Source: Janibacter indicus (lineage in GTDB: Bacteria; Actinomycetota; Actinomycetes; Actinomycetales; Dermatophilaceae). From it: 64,000 nt of DNA. The stretch's first letter is position 1; every line of letters starts with the position of its first letter. The position numbers and the translations under genes are program-made. The stretch is from NCBI RefSeq assembly GCF_900176385.1, contig NZ_FWXN01000011.1:62001-126000 (forward strand), written 5' to 3'. Under the pieces are notes generated by a model, which was not told the DNA's origin, ran no database searches, and saw only the letters and a program-made list of their open reading frames with translations. Of the stretch, positions 39,605 through 48,531 are shown in pieces.

Positions 39605-40519
39605 TCAGATCTGGTGCCCGCCACCGGACATCGGGATCGGGGGGCCTGCGATGCCCTCGCGGTCGAAGGTCTCCTTGACCCGACGCCGGATCTCGCGCTG
39701 GATGCCCCAGTTCTCGTCCGGGGCGCAGCGCGCGAGGACCCGCACGGTGACGGTGCCCCCGGTGATCGACTCGACGCCCAGCACCTGCAGGTCCTCGCGC
39801 AGCACCTCGTGCCAGTGCGGGTCGTCGTCGATCTGCTCGACGGTGGACCGGATGATCCCCAGGACCCGCTCGATGTCCTCGCGGTAGCTGAAGGGGATGT
39901 CGACCATGACCGTCGACCAGCCCTGGCTGCGGTTGCCGATCCGGATGATCTCGCCGTTGCGGACGTACCAGACGACCCCGTCGGGGTCGCGGAGTCGGGT
40001 GACCCTCAGGGTGACCTCCTCGACGGTGCCGACGGCCTCGCCGGTGTCGATGAGGTCGCCCACGCCGTACTGGTCCTCGAGGATCATGAAGATCCCGGAG
40101 AGGAAGTCCTTGACGAGGGCCTGCGCGCCGAAGCCGAGGGCGACGCCGCCGACACCGGCCGAGGCGAGCAGCGGCGCGAGCGGGATCCCGAGGAGCGACA
40201 TCACGGTGAGCACGGTGATGACGGCGATGGCGAAGGTGGCGATGCTGCGCAGCAGCGAGCCCATCGTCAGCGTGCGCTGGCGATAGCGCTCCTTGGCCGC
40301 CGAGGCCGGGATCCCGCTGTTGCGCTCTCGCTTGGCCCGACTGGCCTCGCTGCGGACGATCGACGCGTCGACCGCCTTGGTGATCGCCCGGTGCGCGAGC
40401 CAGCGGGCGACGAAGCCGACGACGACCGCGACGAGGATCTGTAGGGGCGCACCGAGGACCCAGTCGAGGGTGGACTCCCAGGTGAGGTCGATGGCAAGCA
40501 GGCGGGGCACGTCGATCAT
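39605..40519 (-). CDS. mscS: MscS-type mechanosensitive ion channel
   Basis: A 304-residue small-conductance mechanosensitive channel. It has three hydrophobic helices (about 25-45, 90-112, 118-140). The pore-lining TM3 reads ASAGVGGVALGFGAQALVKDFLSGIFMILEDQYGVGDLID, with the Gly/Ala packing pattern and FGAQ landmark. It is followed by the beta domain (about 150-215) and a C-terminal alpha/beta domain ending in a positively charged region. The gene starts inside the pepN stop (ATGA). It probably relieves turgor on osmotic downshift. Confidence 0.92.
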   Translation of the reverse strand: MIDVPRLLAIDLTWESTLDWVLGAPLQILVAVVVGFVARWLAHRAITKAVDASIVRSEASRAKRERNSGIPASAAKERYRQRTLTMGSLLRSIATFAIAVITVLTVMSLLGIPLAPLLASAGVGGVALGFGAQALVKDFLSGIFMILEDQYGVGDLIDTGEAVGTVEEVTLRVTRLRDPDGVVWYVRNGEIIRIGNRSQGWSTVMVDIPFSYREDIERVLGIIRSTVEQIDDDPHWHEVLREDLQVLGVESITGGTVTVRVLARCAPDENWGIQREIRRRVKETFDREGIAGPPIPMSGGGHQI

Positions 40520-43074
40520 CCGACGGAGTCTGCGTCACGCTCCTGAGCAGCAACTGCACGCGCCACCGTGTCACGGCTCTCCGCGACGGTGCGCCGCAGG
40601 CCGGCCGGCGCATCCGGGTGCTCGTCGAGCCAGGTCTGCGTCGTGGCGAGCAGCTCGGGCCCCGCCAGCGCCATCGGGTAGAAGCCGATGACGATGCCCT
40701 CGGCGATGGCGTGGGTGCGCTCGGCCCAGACCTGCTCCAGCACCTCGTGGTAGCGCTCGACGAAGGGGGTGAGCAGCGCCGTGTCGCCGGTGCGGCCGAA
40801 GCCGAGCGCGTGCGCGTCGACGACGGAGTTGGGCGTGTCGGTGGCGACGACGCCGGCCTGCCACGCGGCCTCCTTGGCCTCGGCCGTGGGGAGGCTCGCC
40901 GCGGCCCGGGCCGCGCGCTCGCGACCGGTGGCGGTGTTGTCCCCCTGGGCCTCCGTGGCCACGGCATCTGCGTCGGCGACCCCGGCCGCGGCCAGGCCGG
41001 TGAGCAGGGTCCACCGCATGTCGGTGTCGACCGCCAGGCCCTCGAGCGTGGTGCTGCCGTCGAGCAGGCCGGCGACCCACGTGGTGTCGTCGCCGGGGGC
41101 CAGGAGGTTGGCGTGGGCGGTGACGAGCTGCAGCTGGGCATCGCTGCCGGGGGTCGCCGCACGGGCCAGGTCGGCCAGGTGCGACACGACCTGCCGGCGC
41201 AGCTGCTCACGGTGGGCCGGGGCCGAGTAGGTGAGGATCGCGGTGCTCACCTGGCCCAGCAGGGTGCGCAGCAGGGTCGAGTCGGCCAGCCCGTCGAGGA
41301 CCGGCAGGACGAGCTCGACGTAGTCGCGCGCCGGCATCTCGGCGTCACGGGTCATGTCCCAGGCGGAGGCCAGCGCCAGCGAGGCCGGCAGCGAGTCCTC
41401 GAAGGCGGTGGGGTTGGCCAGCAGGGTGGCGAGGGAGCGCTCGTCGAGCCGCAGCTTGGCGTAGGTCAGGTCGTCGTCGTTGAGCAGCAGCAGGTCGGGC
41501 TGGCGCTGACCGACGAGCTGGGGGAGCGGGGTGCGCTCGCCGTCGACGTCGACCTCGAAGCGCTCGCGACGCTGCAGGGTGCCGTCGACGAGGTCGTAGA
41601 GCCCCACGGCGAGACGGTGGGGGCGCAGCGTCTCGAAGCCCTCGGCGAAGGTCTGCTCGATGACCGCGTCGACGTAGTGCCCGCGGTCGTCGACCTCGAC
41701 CAGCGGACGAAGGGTGTTGACGCCGGCCGTCTCGAGCCACAGCTTCGACCAGGACCGCAGATCGCGACCCGAGGTGGCCTCGAGCTCGTCGAGGAGGTCG
41801 TCGAGCGTGGTGTTGCCCCACGCGTGCTTGGCGAAGTAGGCGCGCAGCCCGTCGCGGAAGGGCTCACGCCCGACGTAGGCGACGAGCTGCTTGAGCACCG
41901 ACGCGCCCTTGGCGTAGGTGATGCCGTCGAAGTTGACCTCGACGTCGGCGAGGTCGCGGATCGGGGCGACGATCGGGTGGGTCGAGCTCAGCTGGTCCTG
42001 GCGGTAGGCCCAGGCCTTCTCGTGGGTGCAGAAGGTCGTCCACGCGTCGGTCCACTCGGTGGCCTCGGCCTGGCAGGTCGTCGAGGCCCACTCGGCGAAG
42101 GACTCGTTGAGCCACAGGTCGTTCCACCAGCGCATCGTCACGAGGTTGCCGAACCACATGTGGGCGAGCTCGTGCAGCACGGTGAGGGCGCGGCGCTCGA
42201 CGAGCGCGTCGGGCACCTTGGAGCGGAAGACGTACATCTCGTGGAAAGTCACGCAGCCCGCATTTTCCATCGCGCCCATGTTGTACTCCGGCGTGAAGAC
42301 TTGGTCGTACTTGGTGAAGGGGTAGGCGCGGTCGAACTCCTCCTCGAAGAAGGCGAAGCCCGCCTTGGTGAGGGCGAAGAGGTTGTCGGCGTCGAGGTAC
42401 TGGGTGAGCGACTTGCGGCAGAAGATGCCCAGAGGCACCTCCTTGTCGCGCGAGGTGAGCGAGTCGCGCACGACGTCGTAGGGGCCGGCGACGAGCGCGG
42501 TGATGTAGCTGCTCATCCGCTCGGTCGGGGCGAAGGCCCAGGTCGCCGCGCCCTTCTGACCCTCGACGGGCGTCGGCTCGGGGGTCGGCGAGTTGCCGAT
42601 GACCTGCCAGTGCGACGGCGCGGTGACGGTCAGGGTGAAGCTCGCCTTGAGGTCCGGCTGCTCGAAGACCGGGTACATGCGGCGGCTGTCGGGCACCTCG
42701 AACTGCGTGTAGAGGTAGACCTCGCCGTCGACCGGGTCGACGAAGCGGTGCAGGCCCTCACCGGTGTTCATGTAGCGACCGGTCGCCGCGATCGTCACGA
42801 CGTTGTCCTCGGCGAGGTCGTCGAGACGGATGCGGTGGTCGGCGTAGACGACGGCGGGGTCGAGCGCGGTGCCGTTGAGCTCCACGGACTCCACGGACTC
42901 CCCGATGAAGTCGACGAAGGTGGCGGCGCCCCCCTTCGCCGCGAAGCGGATCGTGCTGGTCGTGGCGAAGGTCGTCTCGGAGGTCGTCAGGTCGAGGGTG
43001 ATGTCGTGCGTGTCGACGGTGACGACGGCCGCCCGGTCGGCGGCCTCCTCACGGGTGAGGTTCTTCCCGGGCAC
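40516..43074 (-). CDS. pepN: aminopeptidase N (M1 family)
   Basis: An 852-residue zinc metallopeptidase. The substrate N-terminus anchor GAMEN is at about 261-265 and the zinc site HELAHMWFGN with the second Glu in LNESFAEW (HExxH-x18-E) at about 298-321; a conserved catalytic Tyr lies further on. The C-terminal region is the helical ERAP1_C domain, giving full family length. It cleaves N-terminal residues from peptides in the cytosol, downstream of ClpP-type proteolysis. The GTG at 43074 has GAAGGAGCAGCAC before it. mscS follows with a 4-base overlap. Confidence 0.96.
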   Translation of the reverse strand: MPGKNLTREEAADRAAVVTVDTHDITLDLTTSETTFATTSTIRFAAKGGAATFVDFIGESVESVELNGTALDPAVVYADHRIRLDDLAEDNVVTIAATGRYMNTGEGLHRFVDPVDGEVYLYTQFEVPDSRRMYPVFEQPDLKASFTLTVTAPSHWQVIGNSPTPEPTPVEGQKGAATWAFAPTERMSSYITALVAGPYDVVRDSLTSRDKEVPLGIFCRKSLTQYLDADNLFALTKAGFAFFEEEFDRAYPFTKYDQVFTPEYNMGAMENAGCVTFHEMYVFRSKVPDALVERRALTVLHELAHMWFGNLVTMRWWNDLWLNESFAEWASTTCQAEATEWTDAWTTFCTHEKAWAYRQDQLSSTHPIVAPIRDLADVEVNFDGITYAKGASVLKQLVAYVGREPFRDGLRAYFAKHAWGNTTLDDLLDELEATSGRDLRSWSKLWLETAGVNTLRPLVEVDDRGHYVDAVIEQTFAEGFETLRPHRLAVGLYDLVDGTLQRRERFEVDVDGERTPLPQLVGQRQPDLLLLNDDDLTYAKLRLDERSLATLLANPTAFEDSLPASLALASAWDMTRDAEMPARDYVELVLPVLDGLADSTLLRTLLGQVSTAILTYSAPAHREQLRRQVVSHLADLARAATPGSDAQLQLVTAHANLLAPGDDTTWVAGLLDGSTTLEGLAVDTDMRWTLLTGLAAAGVADADAVATEAQGDNTATGRERAARAAASLPTAEAKEAAWQAGVVATDTPNSVVDAHALGFGRTGDTALLTPFVERYHEVLEQVWAERTHAIAEGIVIGFYPMALAGPELLATTQTWLDEHPDAPAGLRRTVAESRDTVARAVAAQERDADSVG

Positions 43075-43148
43075 GTGCTGCTCCTTCGCATCGAGGCTTT
43101 TTCCTCATGCTGTCACAGCCGCACCGGCCGGTCTGAGACGATGGCGCC

Positions 43149-43751
43149 ATGACGCAGACCGTGGAGATGTGGTTCGACCCGCTGTGCCCCTGGGCCTGGA
43201 TGACGAGCCGATGGCTCATGGAGGTCGAGCAGGTGCGTGACCTCGAGGTCACCTGGTCGCAGATGAGCCTGTCGGTCCTCAACGAAGGGCGTGACCTCCC
43301 CGACGAGTACCGCGAGATGATGGACCGTGGCTGGGCCCCGGTCCGGGTCATCGCCGCCGCCCGCAAGGCACACGGCGACGAGGTGACCAAGCCGCTCTAC
43401 GACGCCATCGGCACCCGTCTGCACCTCGGCGGCGAGCGCGACTTCGTCGCCGCCACCGCCGCCGCGCTCGCCGAGGTCGGCCTGCCGGCCGAGCTCATCG
43501 AGGCCGCCGACACCGACGAGCACGACGCCTTCCTGCGCGAGAGCCACGAGCGCGCCATCGCCCTCGTCGGCGACGACGTCGGTACCCCGGTGATCTCCGT
43601 GGAGGACACCGCCTTCTTCGGCCCGGTCGTCTCCCCGGCACCCAAGGGCGAGGCTGCCGGCCGCCTCTGGGACGGCTGCGTCCTCGTCGCGGGCACCGAC
43701 GGCTTCTTCGAGCTCAAGCGCTCGCGCACCCGCGACCCGATCTTCGACTGA
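43149..43751 (+). CDS. DsbA-family protein, mycothiol-dependent nitroreductase (Rv2466c) type
   Basis: A 200-residue thioredoxin-fold protein with a helical insertion. The N-terminal active site is WFDPLCPWAWMTSRW; Cys13 is followed by PWA, so the motif is CPWA, not the CPWC of Rv2466c. The VGTPVISVEDTAFFGPVVSPAP segment (about 147-168) is the cis-Pro loop. Family members bind mycothiol and reduce nitro compounds or protein disulfides. With a single catalytic Cys this protein would need a mixed-disulfide mechanism with mycothiol. It is followed 11 bases later by rpiB. Confidence 0.85.
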   Translation: MTQTVEMWFDPLCPWAWMTSRWLMEVEQVRDLEVTWSQMSLSVLNEGRDLPDEYREMMDRGWAPVRVIAAARKAHGDEVTKPLYDAIGTRLHLGGERDFVAATAAALAEVGLPAELIEAADTDEHDAFLRESHERAIALVGDDVGTPVISVEDTAFFGPVVSPAPKGEAAGRLWDGCVLVAGTDGFFELKRSRTRDPIFD

Positions 43752-43762
43752 GAGGCACTTCC

Positions 43763-44230
43763 TTGCGCGTCCACATCGGCGGCGACCACGCCGCCTTCGA
43801 GCTCCACCAGGAGCTGCTGACCTTCCTCGCCGACGAGGGTCACGAGGTCACCGACCACGGCCCCTTCGAGTACGACGCCCTCGACGACTACCCGGTCTTC
43901 GTCATCCGTGCCGCGCAGGCCGTGGCCGCCGACCCGGGCAGTCGCGGCATCGTCCTCGGTGGCTCCGGCAACGGCGAGCAGATGGCGGCCAACAAGGTCG
44001 CCGGCATCCGAGCAGCCCTGTGCTACGACGCCGAGCTGGCCCGGCTGGCCCGCGAGCACAACGACGCCCAGGTGCTGTCGATGGGTGGGCGCATGCAGTC
44101 CGTCGACGAGTCCAAGGAGATGGTCCGGGTCTTCCTCGGCACCGACTTCTCCGGCGAGGAGAGGCACCAGCGCCGCATCGACATGGTGAGCGCCTTCGAG
44201 GCCGACGGCACGGTCCCGCCGCTGCCCTGA
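43763..44230 (+). CDS. rpiB: ribose-5-phosphate isomerase B
   Basis: A 155-residue RpiB/LacAB isomerase that interconverts ribose-5-phosphate and ribulose-5-phosphate in the pentose phosphate pathway. The start is TTG. Conserved parts are HIGGDHAAFELHQELLTFLADEGHEVTDHG (about 4-33, phosphate loop), GIVLGGSGNGEQMAANKVAGIRAALC (about 64-89) and EHNDAQVLSMGGRM (about 98-111). In actinobacterial RpiB a Glu at the catalytic-base position replaces the Cys of the E. coli enzyme; here it is in SGNGEQ. It is probably cotranscribed with the DsbA-like gene. Confidence 0.95.
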   Translation: MRVHIGGDHAAFELHQELLTFLADEGHEVTDHGPFEYDALDDYPVFVIRAAQAVAADPGSRGIVLGGSGNGEQMAANKVAGIRAALCYDAELARLAREHNDAQVLSMGGRMQSVDESKEMVRVFLGTDFSGEERHQRRIDMVSAFEADGTVPPLP

Positions 44231-44250
44231 TGTCCTCCTCCCCATAGCAC

Positions 44251-44287
44251 CAGAGACCCGTCGCACGGTGTGTGCGGCGGGTCTCTG
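44251..44287 (+). terminator. terminator after rpiB
   Basis: CAGAGACCCGtCGCAC (44251-44266) pairs with GTGCGgCGGGTCTCTG (44272-44287) with one mismatch and a 5-base loop, 20 bases after the rpiB stop. Confidence 0.85.
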
Positions 44288-44382
44288 ATCGGTTACGACC
44301 CTTCCCACAGAGGCGAATCCCCGCTTAAGGTGCGGGCAACGGTCCCGGACGGGGCCGTGACGAACGACCGGGGAGAGCACGT

Positions 44383-45465
44383 TTGTCCGCCATACTGCCC
44401 AGCCGGACCCTGTGGTCCGAGCGACGCCAGCCGACCTGGGCCCTGTCGTCACTGCGCGGGACCCCCCTCCTGGTCGCCGTCGTCGCCCTGCTGGCGCTCG
44501 TCCTCGCGGCCCACCTGGTCTGGCCGCAGTCGGTTCCCCTCGTCGCGCTCGTCCCCCCGTGCCTCCTCGCGAGCACGCTGTGCCCGATCCGCGAGGTCCG
44601 CATCGTCTTCGGCCTCGTCCTCGCCGTCGTCCTGTGGTCGCTCGTCATGTCCGACGAAGGGATGGCCCGTCACCTCCCGCTGCTCGTCTCGCTCGGCCTG
44701 ATGTACGCCATCGCCGCGTCCCGCTCCAGCCACGGTGCCGCGGCCTTCGCCGGCGACCGGATGCTCGGCGACCTCCGCTCACGGCTGCACGGCATGGGTG
44801 CCATTCCCACGCTCCCGCGCGGCTGGCACGCCGAGCGGTCCTTCGCCACCGCCCACGGCAGCGCCTTCGCCGGCGACTTCAACGTCTCGACGACCAGCCG
44901 CTGCGGCAACACCCTCGAGATGGTGCTCGTCGACGTCAGCGGCAAGGGACAGGAGGCCGGGACCCGCGCGCTCGTCCTCGCCGGAGCGCTCGGCGGCGTC
45001 ATCGGCGGCACGGCCCCGCAGGACGTGCTGCCCATGGCCAACGAGTTCGTCGAGCGCGACGGCTGGGACGAGGGCTTCGCGACCGCGGTCCACGTCCACC
45101 TCGACCTCGTGACCGGCGAGGCCCTCGTCCACTCCGCGGGTCACCCGCCGGCCATGCACTACGACGCCGGGTGCGGCCGCTGGCGCGCCCTCGACGACCA
45201 GCGCGGCCCGGCCCTCGGGCTCCTGCCGGGCGCCAGCTACCCCTCGTCGCGCACGGTCCTCCAGCGGGGCGATGCCCTGCTCGTCTACACCGACGGCATC
45301 ATCGAGTCCCGGGTGCGCGACCTCGACGACGGCATCGACTGGATGCTCGGCCAGGCCGAGGCCCGTGTCTCGCAGGGTTTCTCGGGCCTGGCCAAGCGGC
45401 TCGTCGCCGGTGGTCGGGCCGGGGTCGAGGACGACCGCGCGGCCGTCCTCCTCTGGCGCGACTGA
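44383..45465 (+). CDS. membrane PP2C/SpoIIE-type serine phosphatase
   Basis: A 360-residue protein with an N-terminal membrane domain of about four helices (about 27-110) and a C-terminal SpoIIE/PPM phosphatase domain (about 145-360). Metal-binding motifs are FAGDFNVSTTSRCGNTLEMVLVDVSGKGQEAGT (about 162-194, with the two Asp), HSAGHPPAMHYD (about 249-260), YTDGIIESR (about 302-310) and EDDRAAVLLWRD (about 349-360). Such RsbU/SpoIIE-like enzymes dephosphorylate anti-anti-sigma factors, and the membrane domain would sense a stimulus. The start is TTG, 10 bases after GGGGAGAG. No STAS or kinase partner gene is nearby. Confidence 0.88.
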   Translation: MSAILPSRTLWSERRQPTWALSSLRGTPLLVAVVALLALVLAAHLVWPQSVPLVALVPPCLLASTLCPIREVRIVFGLVLAVVLWSLVMSDEGMARHLPLLVSLGLMYAIAASRSSHGAAAFAGDRMLGDLRSRLHGMGAIPTLPRGWHAERSFATAHGSAFAGDFNVSTTSRCGNTLEMVLVDVSGKGQEAGTRALVLAGALGGVIGGTAPQDVLPMANEFVERDGWDEGFATAVHVHLDLVTGEALVHSAGHPPAMHYDAGCGRWRALDDQRGPALGLLPGASYPSSRTVLQRGDALLVYTDGIIESRVRDLDDGIDWMLGQAEARVSQGFSGLAKRLVAGGRAGVEDDRAAVLLWRD

Positions 45466-45523
45466 CCCCCTTCGTTTGTCGAGCGGTCGGGGCCGGGTGC
45501 CATCGCGCCGTATCCTTGCGGCC

Positions 45524-46240
45524 GTGACCTCCGAGCCCGATCCGCACAAGCTGCCCCTGACGGACACCCCGCGCACCGCGGACGGCCGGTATCGGGCGAC
45601 GGTGCGCACCTTCACCCCACGCTGGCGGATGTCGCCGCGGGTCGAGGAGCTCATGGAGCGGCTCCTGCCGCGCTACGCGGTCCCGAGCGGGCCCCTGGAC
45701 CCGTCGGCGGTCTTCGGCCGTGACGTGCCCGTCGTGCTCGAGGTCGGGTCGGGCTACGGCGAGGCGGCGGTGGCCTATGCCCGGGAGCACCCCGAGCACG
45801 GGATCATCGCGGCCGAGGTCCACGTGCCCGGCGTGGCGACCCTGATGGAGAAGGCCGAGCGGGAGGGCCTGGACAACCTGCGCACCTTCCGCGGGGACGC
45901 CCTCGAGTACCTCGTCGAGTGCGTCGGCCGCGGTCAGCTCGAGGCCGTGCACCTCTTCTTCCCCGACCCGTGGCCCAAGGCCCGCCACGCCAAGCGACGC
46001 TTCGTCCAGCAGGACACCCTCGACCTGGTCCTCGAGCGCCTGCGCCCGGGCGGTCACCTGCTCGTGGCGACCGACCACGCGGCCTATGCGGAGCACGTGC
46101 GCGAGCAGCTCGCCCAGCACCCCCGGGTGGCCGTCGTCGAGGGGGAGCGCCCCGCGTGGCGCCCGTCCGCGGGCTTCGAGGACAAGGGTCGCGCCGCCGG
46201 CCGGGCGATCCACGAGTTCCGGGTCACCGAGCGAGGCTGA
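45524..46240 (+). CDS. trmB: tRNA (guanine-N7-)-methyltransferase TrmB
   Basis: A 238-residue SAM methyltransferase that makes m7G46 in the tRNA variable loop. Visible are VLEVGSGYGEAAVAYARE (about 68-85, SAM motif I), IIAAEVHVPGVATLM (about 92-106) and the tRNA-binding LFFPDPWPKARHAKRRFVQ (about 145-163), the TrmB-specific PDPWPKxxHxKRR signature. The GTG start was chosen because homologues begin with a short variable leader. The phosphatase gene ends 58 bases upstream. It converges with an AMIN-like gene across a strong hairpin. Confidence 0.95.
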   Translation: MTSEPDPHKLPLTDTPRTADGRYRATVRTFTPRWRMSPRVEELMERLLPRYAVPSGPLDPSAVFGRDVPVVLEVGSGYGEAAVAYAREHPEHGIIAAEVHVPGVATLMEKAEREGLDNLRTFRGDALEYLVECVGRGQLEAVHLFFPDPWPKARHAKRRFVQQDTLDLVLERLRPGGHLLVATDHAAYAEHVREQLAQHPRVAVVEGERPAWRPSAGFEDKGRAAGRAIHEFRVTERG

Positions 46241-46245
46241 CCCGA

Positions 46246-46271
46246 CGGTCGGGCCGACGAGGGCCCGACCG
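46246..46271. terminator. bidirectional terminator between trmB and AMIN-like gene
   Basis: CGGTCGGGCC (46246-46255) and GGCCCGACCG (46262-46271) form a perfect 10-bp stem with a 6-base loop, between the two convergent stop codons. Confidence 0.85.
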
Positions 46272-46273
46272 CG

Positions 46274-46846
46274 TCACCAGGTGTGGGCGACGTCGATGAC
46301 CAGGCGCGACCGGTCTCCGGGCCCGTCGAGCTCGGTGACCTTGAAGGGCAGGCGGGCCCGCGTGCCGATGCCCATCGTGGACTGGCCCTCCCAGCTGCCG
46401 CCCCAGGCCACCTGGCGGAGAGTGCGGTAGCCCGTGGTGTCAACCAGCTCCTTGCGGTTGGCCGGCGAGTAGGTCGGGTCGAAGTCGTCGTCGTAGGCCG
46501 GCGTGCGGACGACGACCTGCAGCTTGGCGCCTCCGCGCAGCGGGATGACCGTGCCGCTGCCGTCCTCGGAGAAGGTCGGGACGTAGCGGACGTCGTAGGA
46601 GAGCGAGTGGCGCGGCCGGTCGACGTCGACGACGAGCCGGTCGAAGCACGCGTGCCGCCCGGAGCGGACGTCGGTGAGCGTGCCGAGGCTGTAGTGCCGG
46701 TCGTTGGCCTTGGCCAGCGACCCCCACGGGGTGCTGCAGGCGGTGCTGCCCGAGGTGGCCGGTGCAGCCGCCGGGGCGGTGAGCAGGAGTGCCGCGGCGG
46801 CCGCGGTCAGGCCGACCCCGATCCGCACGCTGGTGGTCGTCGTCAT
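46274..46846 (-). CDS. secreted AMIN-like domain protein
   Basis: A 190-residue exported protein: a signal peptide (about 1-29), then an AMIN-like beta domain. HACFDRLVVDVDRP (about 65-78) with the conserved HxCFDR, SYDVRYVPTFSEDGSG (about 83-98) and the C-terminal RLVIDVAHTW are typical of the actinobacterial AMIN-like domain. Cys37 and Cys67 probably form a disulfide. AMIN-type domains often contact cell wall glycan; a specific role is not known. The upstream 98 bases up to tRNA-Gly include one CGAAGGGGG copy (46910). Confidence 0.82.
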   Translation of the reverse strand: MTTTTSVRIGVGLTAAAAALLLTAPAAAPATSGSTACSTPWGSLAKANDRHYSLGTLTDVRSGRHACFDRLVVDVDRPRHSLSYDVRYVPTFSEDGSGTVIPLRGGAKLQVVVRTPAYDDDFDPTYSPANRKELVDTTGYRTLRQVAWGGSWEGQSTMGIGTRARLPFKVTELDGPGDRSRLVIDVAHTW

Positions 46847-46944
46847 GATGGTGTTCCCCCCTTGGGTCCGACGGGGGCGTCGTTGCCCCGCGTCGTGAGC
46901 ACAGACGTGCGAAGGGGGCGGAAGGTTGCCTCGGAGGGCAATGG

Positions 46945-47015
46945 AGCGGGCGACGGGAATCGAACCCGCGTAGCCAGTTTGGAAGACTGGGGCTCTACCA
47001 TTGAGCTACGCCCGC
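46945..47015 (-). tRNA. tRNA-Gly(UCC)
   Basis: A 71-nt tRNA on the minus strand: acceptor GCGGGCG/CGCCCGC, D-arm GCTCAATGGTAGAGC, anticodon stem CCAGT/ACTGG with loop CTTCCAA giving UCC, T-arm GCGGGTTCGATTCCCGT. The discriminator U is normal for tRNA-Gly. CCA is not encoded. Confidence 0.95.
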
Positions 47016-47107
47016 GCGCTCGCCCTCGAGTCGGCCTGCGGCGCAACGCGTGGAAGAGCAGGGTTAGCCTAGTGCCCGCTCGCGCCCCGATCACAATCGG
47101 GGCCGCG

Positions 47108-47184
47108 CGGGGTATGGCGCAGCTTGGTAGCGCGTCCGCTTTGGGAGCGGAAGGCCGTCGGTTCGAATCCGGCTACCCCGACCA
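47108..47184 (+). tRNA. tRNA-Pro(UGG), CCA encoded
   Basis: Acceptor CGGGGTA/TACCCCG, D-arm GCGC...GCGC, anticodon stem TCCGC/GCGGA with loop TTTGGGA giving UGG, T-arm CGTCGGTTCGAATCCGGC, discriminator A and encoded CCA (47182-47184). The convergent hydrolase gene ends 5 bases after the CCA. Confidence 0.95.
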
Positions 47185-47188
47185 CCTG

Positions 47189-47998
47189 TCACGCTCCGAC
47201 GAGCAGCCGCACGCGGACGAGGTCGAGGACCTCGTCGAGCGCCTCCCTCGTCGGCTCGCCCTCGCGATCGACCAGGTGCGTCGTGAGGACCGAGTGCGGG
47301 GCGCCGAAGCCGTCGGGGTTGGCGGCCGCGTCCGGCAGCTCGATCGCGACGAAGGCATCGCCCAGCCGGCGCCGCAGCGTCGCGAAGCGCGTGCCCGGCG
47401 AGAGCCGGTCGCCCTCGAAGCGCACTCCGAGCACCTGCAGCCCTGCGGCACAACGCTGCTCGACGACCGCCAGGTCCGCCTCGCTGATGTCCGTGGTCTC
47501 CCTTCGCCTGCGGCCGAGGGGGAGCGAGGGCTGGGAGAGCACCGGGGCGAGGACGCTCTCGTCGGTGGCCATGGCCAGGGCGAAGCCGCCGGTCAGGCAC
47601 ATGCCCACGGCACCGACCCCCGGGCCACCGCAGCGGGCGTGCTCCGCCCGGGCGAGGGCGCGCAGCCACGGGATGACCGGTGAGGTGCGCCCGAGCGCGA
47701 AGAGAGAGAACTCCCGGCTGATGCACACCTGCGCCGCCGTGCGGAGGGCACCGGCCGCGACGCGCCGGGAGGACCCCGCGAGGGCGTCCCGGCCGGGGAC
47801 CCCGAAGAGGACGGGCAGCACGACGGTGCAGCCCAGGTCGCGCACCCGTCGGGCGAAGCCCGCGACCTGCGGGGTGATGCCGGGGAACTCGGCGATGACG
47901 ACGACTGCCGGCCCGGTGCCCGAGCGCAGCACCGGGTGGTCGGTGCCGTCGTGGCGGAAGGACGTGCGCGTGAAGTCCTCGAGCCCGTCGTCGGCCAT
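47189..47998 (-). CDS. dienelactone hydrolase family protein
   Basis: A 269-residue alpha/beta hydrolase with true dienelactone-hydrolase features. The nucleophile elbow is GMCLTGGFALAMA (about 140-152) with Cys as nucleophile. VVVIAEFPGITPQVAGFARRV (about 27-47) supplies the Glu of the DLH E-C triad interaction (EFPG), and the acid/His pair lies near GAPHSVLTTHLVD (about 238-250). DLH enzymes hydrolyse enol-lactones in chlorocatechol degradation, but many homologues act on other esters. The ATG at 47998 is 3 bases before the convergent neighbour's end. It stands alone, not in a degradation cluster. Confidence 0.88.
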   Translation of the reverse strand: MADDGLEDFTRTSFRHDGTDHPVLRSGTGPAVVVIAEFPGITPQVAGFARRVRDLGCTVVLPVLFGVPGRDALAGSSRRVAAGALRTAAQVCISREFSLFALGRTSPVIPWLRALARAEHARCGGPGVGAVGMCLTGGFALAMATDESVLAPVLSQPSLPLGRRRRETTDISEADLAVVEQRCAAGLQVLGVRFEGDRLSPGTRFATLRRRLGDAFVAIELPDAAANPDGFGAPHSVLTTHLVDREGEPTREALDEVLDLVRVRLLVGA

Positions 47999-48000
47999 GG

Positions 48001-48531
48001 TCAGAACTGCTGGTAGCCGGGGGTGCTGGGGCCGGTCGAGCCGCTGAGGGCCGCGACGAGCCCGGAGCGGCCGCCCTCGCGGTCGAGGCTGCGCTCGAGC
48101 CGGGTCGCCACGCGGCGGCTGGGCCACACGTGCCAAGCCATGCAGAGCAAGGACCAGAAGGCGCCGATGAGGTACGGCCACGCCGACCCGGTCGAGAAGG
48201 CCCACGCGAGGGCGAGGATCGCCGGGGCCTCGGTGATCGCGAAGCGCAGGATCGTCGTCTGCTGGAGGGCCTCGAGACCGGTCCTGAGGGCCGACTCCGG
48301 GTCGGCGTCGGGGCGGACCGCCTCGGTCCGGTAGCCGACGACCTCGGCGACGACGAAGGCGAGGACGTTGATCCCGAAGAGCGCCGCCGCCTCGACGGGC
48401 GAGGTGTACTCGCCCGTCCCGAGGGCGACGACGGCCACGACCGCGAAGATCACGAGACCCCCGATGAGCGCGCCCGAGAGGATGCGTACGGCCTGCAGGC
48501 GCTGCTGGATGGTCGCCTGATCGTTGGTCAT
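48001..48531 (-). CDS. four-helix membrane protein of unknown function
   Basis: A 176-residue protein with about four transmembrane helices (about 17-38, 45-66, 95-114 and 117-133). The amphipathic start MTNDQATIQQRLQAVRIL is followed by a hydrophobic core, and the last 40 residues are polar (RRVATRLERSLDREGGRSG). The pattern is that of small uncharacterised actinobacterial membrane proteins; no motif suggests a function. It ends 2 bases before the start of the DLH gene, so the two are probably one transcription unit. It is divergent from tig. Confidence 0.75.
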   Translation of the reverse strand: MTNDQATIQQRLQAVRILSGALIGGLVIFAVVAVVALGTGEYTSPVEAAALFGINVLAFVVAEVVGYRTEAVRPDADPESALRTGLEALQQTTILRFAITEAPAILALAWAFSTGSAWPYLIGAFWSLLCMAWHVWPSRRVATRLERSLDREGGRSGLVAALSGSTGPSTPGYQQF

